Shown here: positions 35,398 through 42,643 of the stretch, one piece after another
Layout: every line of letters starts with the position of its first letter
Position numbering within the stretch: the first letter of the stretch is position 1
Assembly: GCA_905182185.1 (NCBI GenBank)
Contig: CAJJAP010000005.1
Span: 1-64,000 of the forward strand
Direction of reading: 5' to 3'
DNA: 64,000 nt
Source of the DNA: an uncultured Candidatus Poseidoniales archaeon
GTDB lineage: Archaea; Thermoplasmatota; Poseidoniia; Poseidoniales; Poseidoniaceae
Made by a program: the position numbers and the translations under genes
The notes under the pieces: model-generated
Database searches by the model: none
What the model was told of the DNA's origin: nothing
Seen by the model: only the letters and a program-made list of their open reading frames with translations

Positions 35398-37350
35398 ATG
35401 ACGGAAGAGCAGGACAATTCTGATTCAATTGAGACTAATACTGCTGAGCAAGCGGTTGAGGAAGTTGAGAAGGGACATAACCGCCAACCAATTGTTTCTG
35501 TTTTAGGCCATGTTGACCATGGTAAAACCAGCGTTTTAGATTTAGTTCGTTCTATCGGTAGCGAAAGACAAGCAAGTGTAATGGATAGAGAGGCTGGAGG
35601 AATTACTCAGCACATTGGTGCTACCGAAGTTCCAGCCGATATTCTCAATGAAACCTGCTCAGAGATGATGCGAGGAAATAAATTCAAGTCACCGGGATTA
35701 CTTTTTATCGACACCCCTGGCCATCATTCATTCGTTTCACTTCGTAATAGAGGGGGCTCAGTATCTGATATCGCAATATTGGTCATAGATATCATGGAAG
35801 GGCTACAACCGCAAACTATTGAATCATTGAAGGTATTACGCGATTCAAAAACTCCCTTTGTAATCGCTGCTAATAAAATCGACAGGATTCATGGCTGGAT
35901 GTGCGAAAAGAACCGTTCTTTTAGTGAATCATTAAAAAATCAACGTGAAGATGTAATCGATTTGTTTGAAGCAAGATATTGGAAATTGCTTGGCCAATTT
36001 GCTGAAAATGGTTTTAATATTGAGCGATACGACCAGATCAAAGATTTCCGTAATAACGTCGCACTGGTCCCAATGAGTGCTAAAGAAGGTGAAGGACTTC
36101 AAGATTTGTTGACGGTCACTGTTGGTTTGGCTGAGAGATTCTTGGAGGAGAGATTAACTGATACTTTGGGCTCAACCCAAGCGACTGTTCTTGAGGTTAG
36201 GGAAGAAATAGGAATGGGCAAAACCATTGATATTATTCTTTACCGAGGCGGATTAAAGGTTGGAGACAAGATAATGCTGGCAGGTCCTGATGGCCCATAT
36301 CAAACACATATCAAAGGATTAAAACGTCCTAAGGGTATGTCTGAAATGCGTGACGCTGGTAAGCGTTGGGTCAATTACGATGGTGTCGAGGCTGCTTGCG
36401 GAGTCAAAATTGTTGCACCTAATCTAGAGGGTACAATTCCTGGAACTACTCTTCACATTGCAAATACAAAAGAAGAAATAAAAGTTGCCAAGCAAGCAAT
36501 ACGAGATGAATGGAGAGGTGTTTTCAATCAAATGCCAATTATGTGCACTCAATGTAGTGAAGTATTCTCACGGACTGACTTCAAGACCCATACACAAGAG
36601 GTAGGTCCTTGCCAAGATGCTGAAGAAGAAAAGAAAGGAATTGTCATCAAGGCTGATACTGTTGGTGGCCTAGAAGCACTCGCATTCGAATTATTCAAAT
36701 TGAAGATTCCTGTTCGCAGAGCAACGGTTGGAGTCGTAAATAAGAAAGATATTTTGATGGCTCAGAGTGCTCATGACCCATTATACAAAATAATTTTAGG
36801 TTTTTCTACCAAAGCAAATTCCGAAGTTACTGATGGTTTGAAATCAGGAGACTCTGAAATTAATTTCATCAGTGGTGAAATCATTTACCACGTCTTAGAT
36901 GAATATGAAGAGTGGAGAGAGAAGTTACAGGCTGAAATTGAGGCTGAATTAAGAGAATCGTTAGTTTATCCAGGTCATCTCCTCTATCTTAGAGACCACA
37001 CATTCAGAGCCAAAGGTCCAGCGATTGTCGGAATGAGAGTTGTTGGTGGAAGAGTTCACATCGGTCAGAGAATTATGAAGTTGGATGGAACTCCTGTTGG
37101 TCAAATCAAATCATTGAGGACGCGTGGTGGGGATGATGTCAAAGAAGGCTCTACTGGTGATGAGTTGGCTGTTGCAGTCCATGGGCCAACCGTTGGAAGA
37201 CATATCGAGGAATTGGATGAATTCTATGTCGATGTACCTGAATCCCATGCAAAGCGATTGAAGAATATAGAATTAGATCCTAAAGAACAGGAAATTTTTG
37301 AACAATTAATCAAATTACACCGCAAAGAGAATCACTTCTGGGGAAGATGA
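35398..37350 (+). CDS. infB: Translation initiation factor aIF5B (IF-2 type GTPase)
   Basis: aIF5B promotes subunit joining and initiator tRNA placement. ATG 35398 follows GGTGAGG and is preferred over GTG 35389. The 650-residue product has an acidic N-terminal tail, then the G domain: SVLGHVDHGKTSVLD, DTPGHHSF, and ANKIDRI. Domain II begins near TQATVLEVREE, and the C-terminal part shows LYLRDHTFRAKGPAIVG. A short cysteine motif (CTQCSEVFSRTDF near residue 383) lies between domains and may bind zinc. Confidence 0.96.
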   Translation: MTEEQDNSDSIETNTAEQAVEEVEKGHNRQPIVSVLGHVDHGKTSVLDLVRSIGSERQASVMDREAGGITQHIGATEVPADILNETCSEMMRGNKFKSPGLLFIDTPGHHSFVSLRNRGGSVSDIAILVIDIMEGLQPQTIESLKVLRDSKTPFVIAANKIDRIHGWMCEKNRSFSESLKNQREDVIDLFEARYWKLLGQFAENGFNIERYDQIKDFRNNVALVPMSAKEGEGLQDLLTVTVGLAERFLEERLTDTLGSTQATVLEVREEIGMGKTIDIILYRGGLKVGDKIMLAGPDGPYQTHIKGLKRPKGMSEMRDAGKRWVNYDGVEAACGVKIVAPNLEGTIPGTTLHIANTKEEIKVAKQAIRDEWRGVFNQMPIMCTQCSEVFSRTDFKTHTQEVGPCQDAEEEKKGIVIKADTVGGLEALAFELFKLKIPVRRATVGVVNKKDILMAQSAHDPLYKIILGFSTKANSEVTDGLKSGDSEINFISGEIIYHVLDEYEEWREKLQAEIEAELRESLVYPGHLLYLRDHTFRAKGPAIVGMRVVGGRVHIGQRIMKLDGTPVGQIKSLRTRGGDDVKEGSTGDELAVAVHGPTVGRHIEELDEFYVDVPESHAKRLKNIELDPKEQEIFEQLIKLHRKENHFWGR

Positions 37351-37359
37351 TTGCCAGTA

Positions 37360-37936
37360 TTAGATAAATCGTCCAATCAATACTCCAATGATTGCTGCTG
37401 CAATTATTTTGAGCATTAATGACACTTTTGTGGTTACAATATTACTTGCTAAGTCAACCCATTGCGTGTTACTATCATGGGAAAACCTCGTATCAACATC
37501 TTTCCAAATATTGCTTGGAGGCTTACGTCCAAATACAGATTCATATAATTGCAAAGTTTCAATGTAGTGCTGTCTATACTTCATTTCATCCTCCATCCCA
37601 CCAATTGTAGGACCATGATGTAACTCTTTACCAAGTAAATTAGGACAAAACCTACCCCAATAATCACTGGTATATGTCAAATGTAAGTGCCATGCTTGGT
37701 CAACATCTTTTGATGGGGTACAGACTTGATTGCCATGGGTGCACAAATATGCGAATCGTTTGTATTCTTCAACCACATAATCAGCATAACCATGACTCCA
37801 GCCATTTTCGTGAGCCAATCCTATGATTGAATGTTAATTCAATATCCACAGGACCAATATGATAATCCAGTAATTGGCGATGTGCATCAACAGGAATTAT
37901 TCCGTCAACCGGTGCATCAAGAATCTCAACTTCCAT
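37360..37936 (-). CDS. GRDP-like protein (DUF1399 type) with C-terminal membrane helix; one frame break
   Basis: The gene starts at ATG 37936 (MEVEILDAPVDGIIPVDAHR) and runs to FNHR near 37822, where one extra base shifts the frame; the rest reads LAHENGWSHGYADYVVEEYK to the stop at 37360, giving about 190 residues. The core has YKRFAYLCTHG and PSKDVDQAWHLHLTYTSDYW, the signature of glycine-rich-domain-protein-like (GRDP) proteins, whose biochemical role is not known. A membrane helix (KIIAAAIIGVLIGRF) closes the protein. It lies last in a three-gene set with the Cys/Gly-tail protein and the TPM protein. The part from 37818 on is open by itself from a TTG. Confidence 0.72.
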
Positions 37937-37949
37937 TATCGCACCTTCA

Positions 37950-38624
37950 CTATTCAGAAATCGCCGCCGCCGCCGCAACCGCCACCGCCGCAACCGCCGC
38001 CACACTGCCACCGCACTCGCCACCGTGCCGTACTACTGTTTCTGCGTTCTCTCGATAGCGATACATATTATTTCCATATTCATCAACACCTGAAATTGAA
38101 ACATTCCATCGCTTGGAAATTATCAATGCTGTAGTCATTCCCATCAGCACCATACCAGAAGATGACCGTTGAGCGTTAATATTGCTCCACCCTTTGGTTG
38201 CAATACCTTCTGGCATTGGTGGCATTGTTCTGTTCACAAGCCACGCCATTGGTAAAAATGGGCCACGCAGTTCTCTACGTGACATAAATGTCATCAGTAA
38301 ACCTATGCCAGAGGCAATGAAACTAATTATCAAAGCGAAAACAAAATTCTCAACACTAGTTGAGGAGAAAATGTGACCCGGAGTTCCGAACGAAATTATT
38401 ATGAATACTATTGGAATCACAAATAGAGATAAAGAATACTGTCCAAAAGAGGAGTATTTAGAAAATAAGTCATATTTCTTTAATTCGGCCAAATCACTAT
38501 CCACTTCGGCATAGTCTAATGGTAATTCATAGGAAATTCCGAACTCATCAGCCCTAGTATTTATTCCAATATTGGCCTTATCAAATTCTTCTTGTAATTT
38601 CTCTAGTTCACGAACCTTCGCCAA
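37950..38624 (-). CDS. TIGR04222-like membrane protein with Cys/Gly-rich tail; frame break in the tail
   Basis: The product has two membrane segments (about residues 65-82 and 92-115), a cytoplasmic N-terminal helix region and a C-terminal cytoplasmic region. After HGGECGGS the annotated frame continues as a Val/Ala run, but one frame over it reads CGGGCGGGGCGGGGDF and stops at 37954. That Cys/Gly tail is the hallmark of TIGR04222-type proteins, so one base is missing near 38002-38008. The tail may bind metal or be a site of modification. The gene overlaps the end of the TPM gene (38603-38624), which implies coupled translation. Confidence 0.7.
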   Translation of the reverse strand: MAKVRELEKLQEEFDKANIGINTRADEFGISYELPLDYAEVDSDLAELKKYDLFSKYSSFGQYSLSLFVIPIVFIIISFGTPGHIFSSTSVENFVFALIISFIASGIGLLMTFMSRRELRGPFLPMAWLVNRTMPPMPEGIATKGWSNINAQRSSSGMVLMGMTTALIISKRWNVSISGVDEYGNNMYRYRENAETVVRHGGECGGSVAAVAAVAVAAAAAISE

Positions 38625-39469
38625 TTGAACCAGTTACATATTTCTTGGCAGCATGACATGGCTTCTCTAATATCAATCAATTCCTTTCTATAATCTTGGG
38701 CTTCCAAAACAGTATTTAATTGATTTAAAAACTCCATTTGGAAGGTACCAGATTCTTTTTTATCCAAATGCTCCATTACCTTCATTCCTCTTGCCTTTGC
38801 CATTTCTTGAGTGATTCTTAGTGATGCCTTTCTCGCTTCTTTACCATCGTTCTTGTGGGGCTTCATCCTCATGTAGGAAAAATAAACAAGTGCAATAGAT
38901 ATCATCAATGGAATTAAAATTACCGCTAATGTCGCATAAACGGGGACCATTGGAACATCTTCAATAATATATTCCGCATTGTCAATCGCCATCCATGTTC
39001 CTACTTGCCAATTATCTGCCGCAAGATACGGCTTCACTTCATTTTCATAGACATCACCAGACCTTTGTTGATTGGGAACTTCATGATCTGGCATCACGAA
39101 TCTGAATTTTCTATCTTGTTCTGAAAAGGTAATTAATAGGGCTTTTTCTTCATTTCCTTCCATGTTGTAGTGTTGAAACATTTGTCTTGCATATCCACCA
39201 TCACCCATGAAATATTCACGACCTTCATCTACTCCATAATCAGCCATCGATTCTATTGTAACGACTCTAACAAGTGTATTTGTCCGATTCCTAATATCGG
39301 ATAATTCACTACTCATCTGCATTTCAGTTCGATTATCCAAGACATCTGCAGCATCTAAAACATACCATTCTCCTTCCGGTTCAACTGGAAATGTTTGTTC
39401 TGCTTGGACAGAAGGCAGCAATAAGATGGTGATGATTGCCAACAATAGTTCTTTAGAAAAATGACTCAT
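38603..39469 (-). CDS. TPM-domain membrane protein
   Basis: The 288-residue product has a signal peptide (cleavage after SVQA, residue 23), an extracytoplasmic TPM domain (residues 35-165; YVLDAADVLDNRTEMQMSSEL at its start, VRVVTIES, then KALLITFSEQDRKFRFV), a membrane helix (about 177-200), and a cytoplasmic helical tail with paired cysteines (SCCQEIC). TPM domains occur in photosystem II repair proteins and in YgcG-like bacterial proteins; phosphatase activity has been proposed for some. It is the first gene of the minus-strand set facing away from moxR. Confidence 0.8.
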   Translation of the reverse strand: MSHFSKELLLAIITILLLPSVQAEQTFPVEPEGEWYVLDAADVLDNRTEMQMSSELSDIRNRTNTLVRVVTIESMADYGVDEGREYFMGDGGYARQMFQHYNMEGNEEKALLITFSEQDRKFRFVMPDHEVPNQQRSGDVYENEVKPYLAADNWQVGTWMAIDNAEYIIEDVPMVPVYATLAVILIPLMISIALVYFSYMRMKPHKNDGKEARKASLRITQEMAKARGMKVMEHLDKKESGTFQMEFLNQLNTVLEAQDYRKELIDIREAMSCCQEICNWFNWRRFVN

Positions 39470-39650
39470 ACCCTTGTGATTTCAATTGCCCCCTTAAACA
39501 TTGTTCCGACATGGTGAATAATATCGGGTTATAGGATGCAATGCTGCGTTTGGCTGAAGAGTTATTGGCATGAGATTTAACGACATAATTACCGCGCACA
39601 TTCATATAAGGAAAGGTAGGGACGCAATATGTCCTTAGGGGTTAATTATC

Positions 39651-40661
39651 ATGGAAGCAGGATTTCAACCAACACTGGCTGCAGCACCAGCAGGCCAAGC
39701 ACAAGACTTGATAGCCACAGTAGCAGCAATTTCTCACAGTTTGATGAATGAAGTTAGTAAGGTTATCATCGGAAAGAATGAGAACTTGAGAAGAGTTACT
39801 GTAGGTATACTGAGCAATGGAAACATGTTGCTTGAAGATTTCCCTGGACTAGCAAAGACACTTCTCGCCAATACCTTTGCTCAAGCACTTGGATGTAAAT
39901 TCAAGCGTGTTCAATTCACCCCAGATTTACTTCCTTCAGATATTATGGGTACATACATGTATGACCAAAAGTCTGGAGATTTCAAACTACGTGCTGGACC
40001 TCTATTCACCAACATTCTACTGGCTGACGAGATTAACAGAGCGCCTCCAAAGACTCAAGCAGCTTTGCTTGAAGCGATGGAAGAAAAGCAGGTTACTATT
40101 GAGGGTATCACTCATAAATTACCTGCACCATTCGTTGTTATTGCAACTCAAAACCCTATCGAACAAGAAGGTACATATCCGCTTCCTGAAGCACAAATGG
40201 ACCGTTTCTTAATGAAGATGAGTATGGGTTATCCAGACCGTGCTGAGGAAAAAGCGATCTTGGCTCGCAGAAAGATGCGTGGAAAAGATGGTCATGATGT
40301 TGAGCAAATTACTTCTCCAAAGAAGGTCGTTGCAATGCAGAAAGCATTGGAAACCGTTCATGTAGACCCTGCAATTCTATCCTATATCGTTGAAATCGTC
40401 CAGAGAACACGTGAAGACCACCGAGTAACAAATGGTGCATCACCTCGTGCTTCACAGGCATTATTCAAGTCTGGACGTGCAGCAGCAGCAATTGCTGGAC
40501 GCAACTATGTCATTCCAGATGACATCAAAGGTATTGCACTACAAATTATTAGCCACAGAATTAACATGAAGCCGGAAGCGAAGATACGTGGAATTACTGG
40601 TATGCATATTGTCAGGAAAATCCTGTCCGAAGTTCCAGTGCCTGTTATTCAATCGGCTTGA
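39651..40661 (+). CDS. MoxR-family AAA+ ATPase
   Basis: The 336-residue product is a MoxR-type AAA+ chaperone: LLEDFPGLAKTLLANTF (Walker A), ILLADEINRAPPKTQAALLEAM (Walker B and insert), IATQNPIEQEGTYPLPEAQMDRF (sensor 1), and RASQALFKSGRAAA (sensor 2). MoxR proteins usually act with DUF58 and von Willebrand A proteins to mature or insert metal in large complexes; none of those is adjacent here. Instead it faces the TPM gene across a 181-base divergent space, and ParA follows. Confidence 0.92.
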   Translation: MEAGFQPTLAAAPAGQAQDLIATVAAISHSLMNEVSKVIIGKNENLRRVTVGILSNGNMLLEDFPGLAKTLLANTFAQALGCKFKRVQFTPDLLPSDIMGTYMYDQKSGDFKLRAGPLFTNILLADEINRAPPKTQAALLEAMEEKQVTIEGITHKLPAPFVVIATQNPIEQEGTYPLPEAQMDRFLMKMSMGYPDRAEEKAILARRKMRGKDGHDVEQITSPKKVVAMQKALETVHVDPAILSYIVEIVQRTREDHRVTNGASPRASQALFKSGRAAAAIAGRNYVIPDDIKGIALQIISHRINMKPEAKIRGITGMHIVRKILSEVPVPVIQSA

Positions 40662-40730
40662 TTAAGCCAATTATGAGGCTTGCATTGAAAGGGGAGGAGT
40701 CCCCTCATCAACATCGTAAGAGGTGAACAC

Positions 40731-41714
40731 ATGAATCCGTACAAAATGGTTGTAGCAGTTGCAAATCAAAAAGGAGGTTGTGCAAAGACTACTACTGCTG
40801 TTAATTTAGCGGCAGCCCTTGCGAAGGGAAATCGGAAAATGGGACTACCTCCTGCAAAAGTTCTGCTAATCGATTTAGACCCTCAAGGAAATTGTGCAAC
40901 ATCATTTGGTGTGGAGAAGAAATCAGTCAAAAAAACCACATACGATTTACTGAGTAACGATTTAGGTGATGAATTACCACTGATGGATGAATATCTATTA
41001 TCTCCTAGAAAATTAACAGAGGCGATGAGGGCAGCTTGGAGCCTACGTAATGGAGGCAAAAAAGCACCTGAGAATATTTCATCAGGAAATCTTTGGCTAT
41101 TGCCAAGCGATATCCATTTGTCTGGGGCTGAAATAGAATTAAGCCACAAGATTGGAAGAGAAACGCGACTTAGAGAAGCATTACTTCCAATCGTTGACAA
41201 TTTTGATTATATTATCATCGATACACCGCCTAGTTTGGGATTACTTTCGATAAATGCAATGTGTGCTGCTAACTGGGTAATGGTCCCTGTTCAAGCAGAA
41301 TACTATGCCCTAGAAGGATTTAGCATGCTGATGAATTCGATCAAGATGATACAGAGAAGAATTAATCGCCAATTGAAGATTTTTGGAGTGGTGATGACCA
41401 TGGTTGATTCACGCTCTAAATTGAGTCGCCATGTTTGTGACCAAGTCAATACTAAAATGCCTAATAAACTATTCAATACCACCGTTAGAAGATTGGTAAA
41501 GGTTGCAGAAGCCCCATGGAGTGGTGCACCTACTGTGATTCTCAATAAGCCAACAAACTCTGGCTCTGGAGCAGGTTCACTAGAATACTGGACCTTGGCT
41601 AAAGAGTTCCATCAAAGAACCTTAGAGATGAGGAGAGAGTTTGGAGTTAATGAAGTTCCAAGACTATTATTGGATCGACAAAATCGTCAAGAACCGACCG
41701 TTCCGCCTAACTAA
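40731..41714 (+). CDS. ParA-family partition ATPase
   Basis: The 327-residue product has the deviant Walker A motif NQKGGCAKTTTAVNLA at residues 10-25, LLIDLDPQGNCATSFG and DYIIIDTPPSLGLLS. It belongs to the Soj/ParA group that moves DNA or protein cargo on the nucleoid. A small RHH-like protein follows 87 bases downstream, as in type Ib partition cassettes. No parS-like repeat was seen nearby. Confidence 0.9.
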   Translation: MNPYKMVVAVANQKGGCAKTTTAVNLAAALAKGNRKMGLPPAKVLLIDLDPQGNCATSFGVEKKSVKKTTYDLLSNDLGDELPLMDEYLLSPRKLTEAMRAAWSLRNGGKKAPENISSGNLWLLPSDIHLSGAEIELSHKIGRETRLREALLPIVDNFDYIIIDTPPSLGLLSINAMCAANWVMVPVQAEYYALEGFSMLMNSIKMIQRRINRQLKIFGVVMTMVDSRSKLSRHVCDQVNTKMPNKLFNTTVRRLVKVAEAPWSGAPTVILNKPTNSGSGAGSLEYWTLAKEFHQRTLEMRREFGVNEVPRLLLDRQNRQEPTVPPN

Positions 41715-41801
41715 AAAGGTAGCACAATTGCTAATTATTACTAAACTTGCTTCGCGTGGCTTAAGTATGCTATAGAACGCACAGCGTAACAGGGATGAGA
41801 T

Positions 41802-42044
41802 ATGACTGCAGAAGGAATGACATCGATTAGCGTAAGTTATGAAGTAAGAAGACAACTTAACACAATGCGCACCAGTAGTGGCCACAAAAGTGTAAATGAA
41901 TTGCTAAACGACATGGTACGTGCTCATAAAATCGCAAAGATGCAAGGTGAAATTGACACTTTGCGCCAGCGAATGAAGGATATTGCGAATGTTCCGGTTG
42001 AGCAATTGGCTGACCGGCTAAATCTAGCCCCATTCAAGGTGTGA
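41802..42044 (+). CDS. Small RHH-like protein with coiled coil, possible ParA partner
   Basis: The 80-residue product begins with a beta strand (SISVSYEVRRQL) and two helices (KSVNELLNDMVRAHK) in the layout of ribbon-helix-helix DNA-binding proteins, followed by a heptad helix (QGEIDTLRQRMKDIA). It lies just after parA and its stop region overlaps the next gene (GTGA). It may be the centromere-binding partner; an antitoxin-type regulator is the alternative. Confidence 0.6.
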   Translation: MTAEGMTSISVSYEVRRQLNTMRTSSGHKSVNELLNDMVRAHKIAKMQGEIDTLRQRMKDIANVPVEQLADRLNLAPFKV

Positions 42045-42049
42045 AATTT

Positions 42050-42304
42050 ATGATGGATTGGAGACCAAATGGATTTGAATTTAAAGCGGCCAATTTAGTC
42101 CGTGCATTATTTGATACCAATACCGAAGAAGGAAAATTACTCGAAGCTGCTGCATGCGGCCATGTTGAAATATTCGTCGCACCGAATGCCTGGAATGGTG
42201 TTCTGTGGCTGATAATGAATACTCTAAAAGTTGATGGAAAGCCAGTTTATAGTGGTGAAGAACTCGGCGCATTAAAGCAATCATTACCAATCGTTTGGTT
42301 ATAA
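42050..42304 (+). CDS. Small hypothetical protein
   Basis: The 84-residue product (ATG 42050 or 42053; GTG 42041 overlaps the stop of the previous gene) has an alpha/beta pattern with FVAPNAWNGVLWLIMNTL, and ends in PIVWL. No family is recognised. The overlap with the RHH-like gene suggests one operon with parA. The layout could suit a toxin-like partner of the RHH protein, but there is no catalytic motif to support that. Confidence 0.5.
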   Translation: MMDWRPNGFEFKAANLVRALFDTNTEEGKLLEAAACGHVEIFVAPNAWNGVLWLIMNTLKVDGKPVYSGEELGALKQSLPIVWL

Positions 42305-42388
42305 TTCTTCATTTTATTAATTCTTATAAATCGATTCCATCATAGTAATTAATGGATTTGGGATATCCCAAGACTCCCTTTGTTTTGA

Positions 42389-42396
42389 TTAATATA
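42389..42396 (+). promoter_or_regulatory. TATA box for the 53-residue membrane protein
   Basis: TTAATATA is centred about 28 bases before ATG 42420, the right distance for a leaderless archaeal transcript. Confidence 0.45.
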
Positions 42397-42419
42397 CTTC
42401 GGGTAACATATAAATAAAC

Positions 42420-42581
42420 ATGCAAAACCTTACAACACCAAAAAGAAAATTGACAAAAACTATCATTATTACATTGATATGTTTGTTAGCACCGTTGACT
42501 GGATTTGAGATTGGTATCACACTGGGTAGAGTCTATCATTTACCACTGATTAGGGCGTTATTGATTATCGACAAAACATGA
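42420..42581 (+). CDS. Small membrane protein, 53 residues
   Basis: The frame runs from ATG 42420 to TGA 42579-42581. The product has a basic N-terminus (TPKRKLTKT) and one hydrophobic helix (IIITLICLLAPLTGFEIGI, residues 15-33), then a second weak hydrophobic stretch. The positive-inside charge pattern and the well-placed TATA box support a real gene. The surrounding 42305-42643 holds nothing else recognised. Confidence 0.45.
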   Translation: MQNLTTPKRKLTKTIIITLICLLAPLTGFEIGITLGRVYHLPLIRALLIIDKT

Positions 42582-42643
42582 ATCCCTTCTAAATTGACCA
42601 ACTCACCAGAATCAGCGTGGAACCTGAATGTATGCAGCGGACA

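Noticed and set aside
37781-38023. Arg-rich 80-codon minus-strand frame
   Set aside because: Its N-terminal Trp/Arg run is an out-of-frame reading of the Cys/Gly tail; only the part from 37936 belongs to a real gene (GRDP-like).
37831-38134. Pro- and His-rich plus-strand frames
   Set aside because: They are complementary readings of the glycine-rich coding tail and have no gene features.
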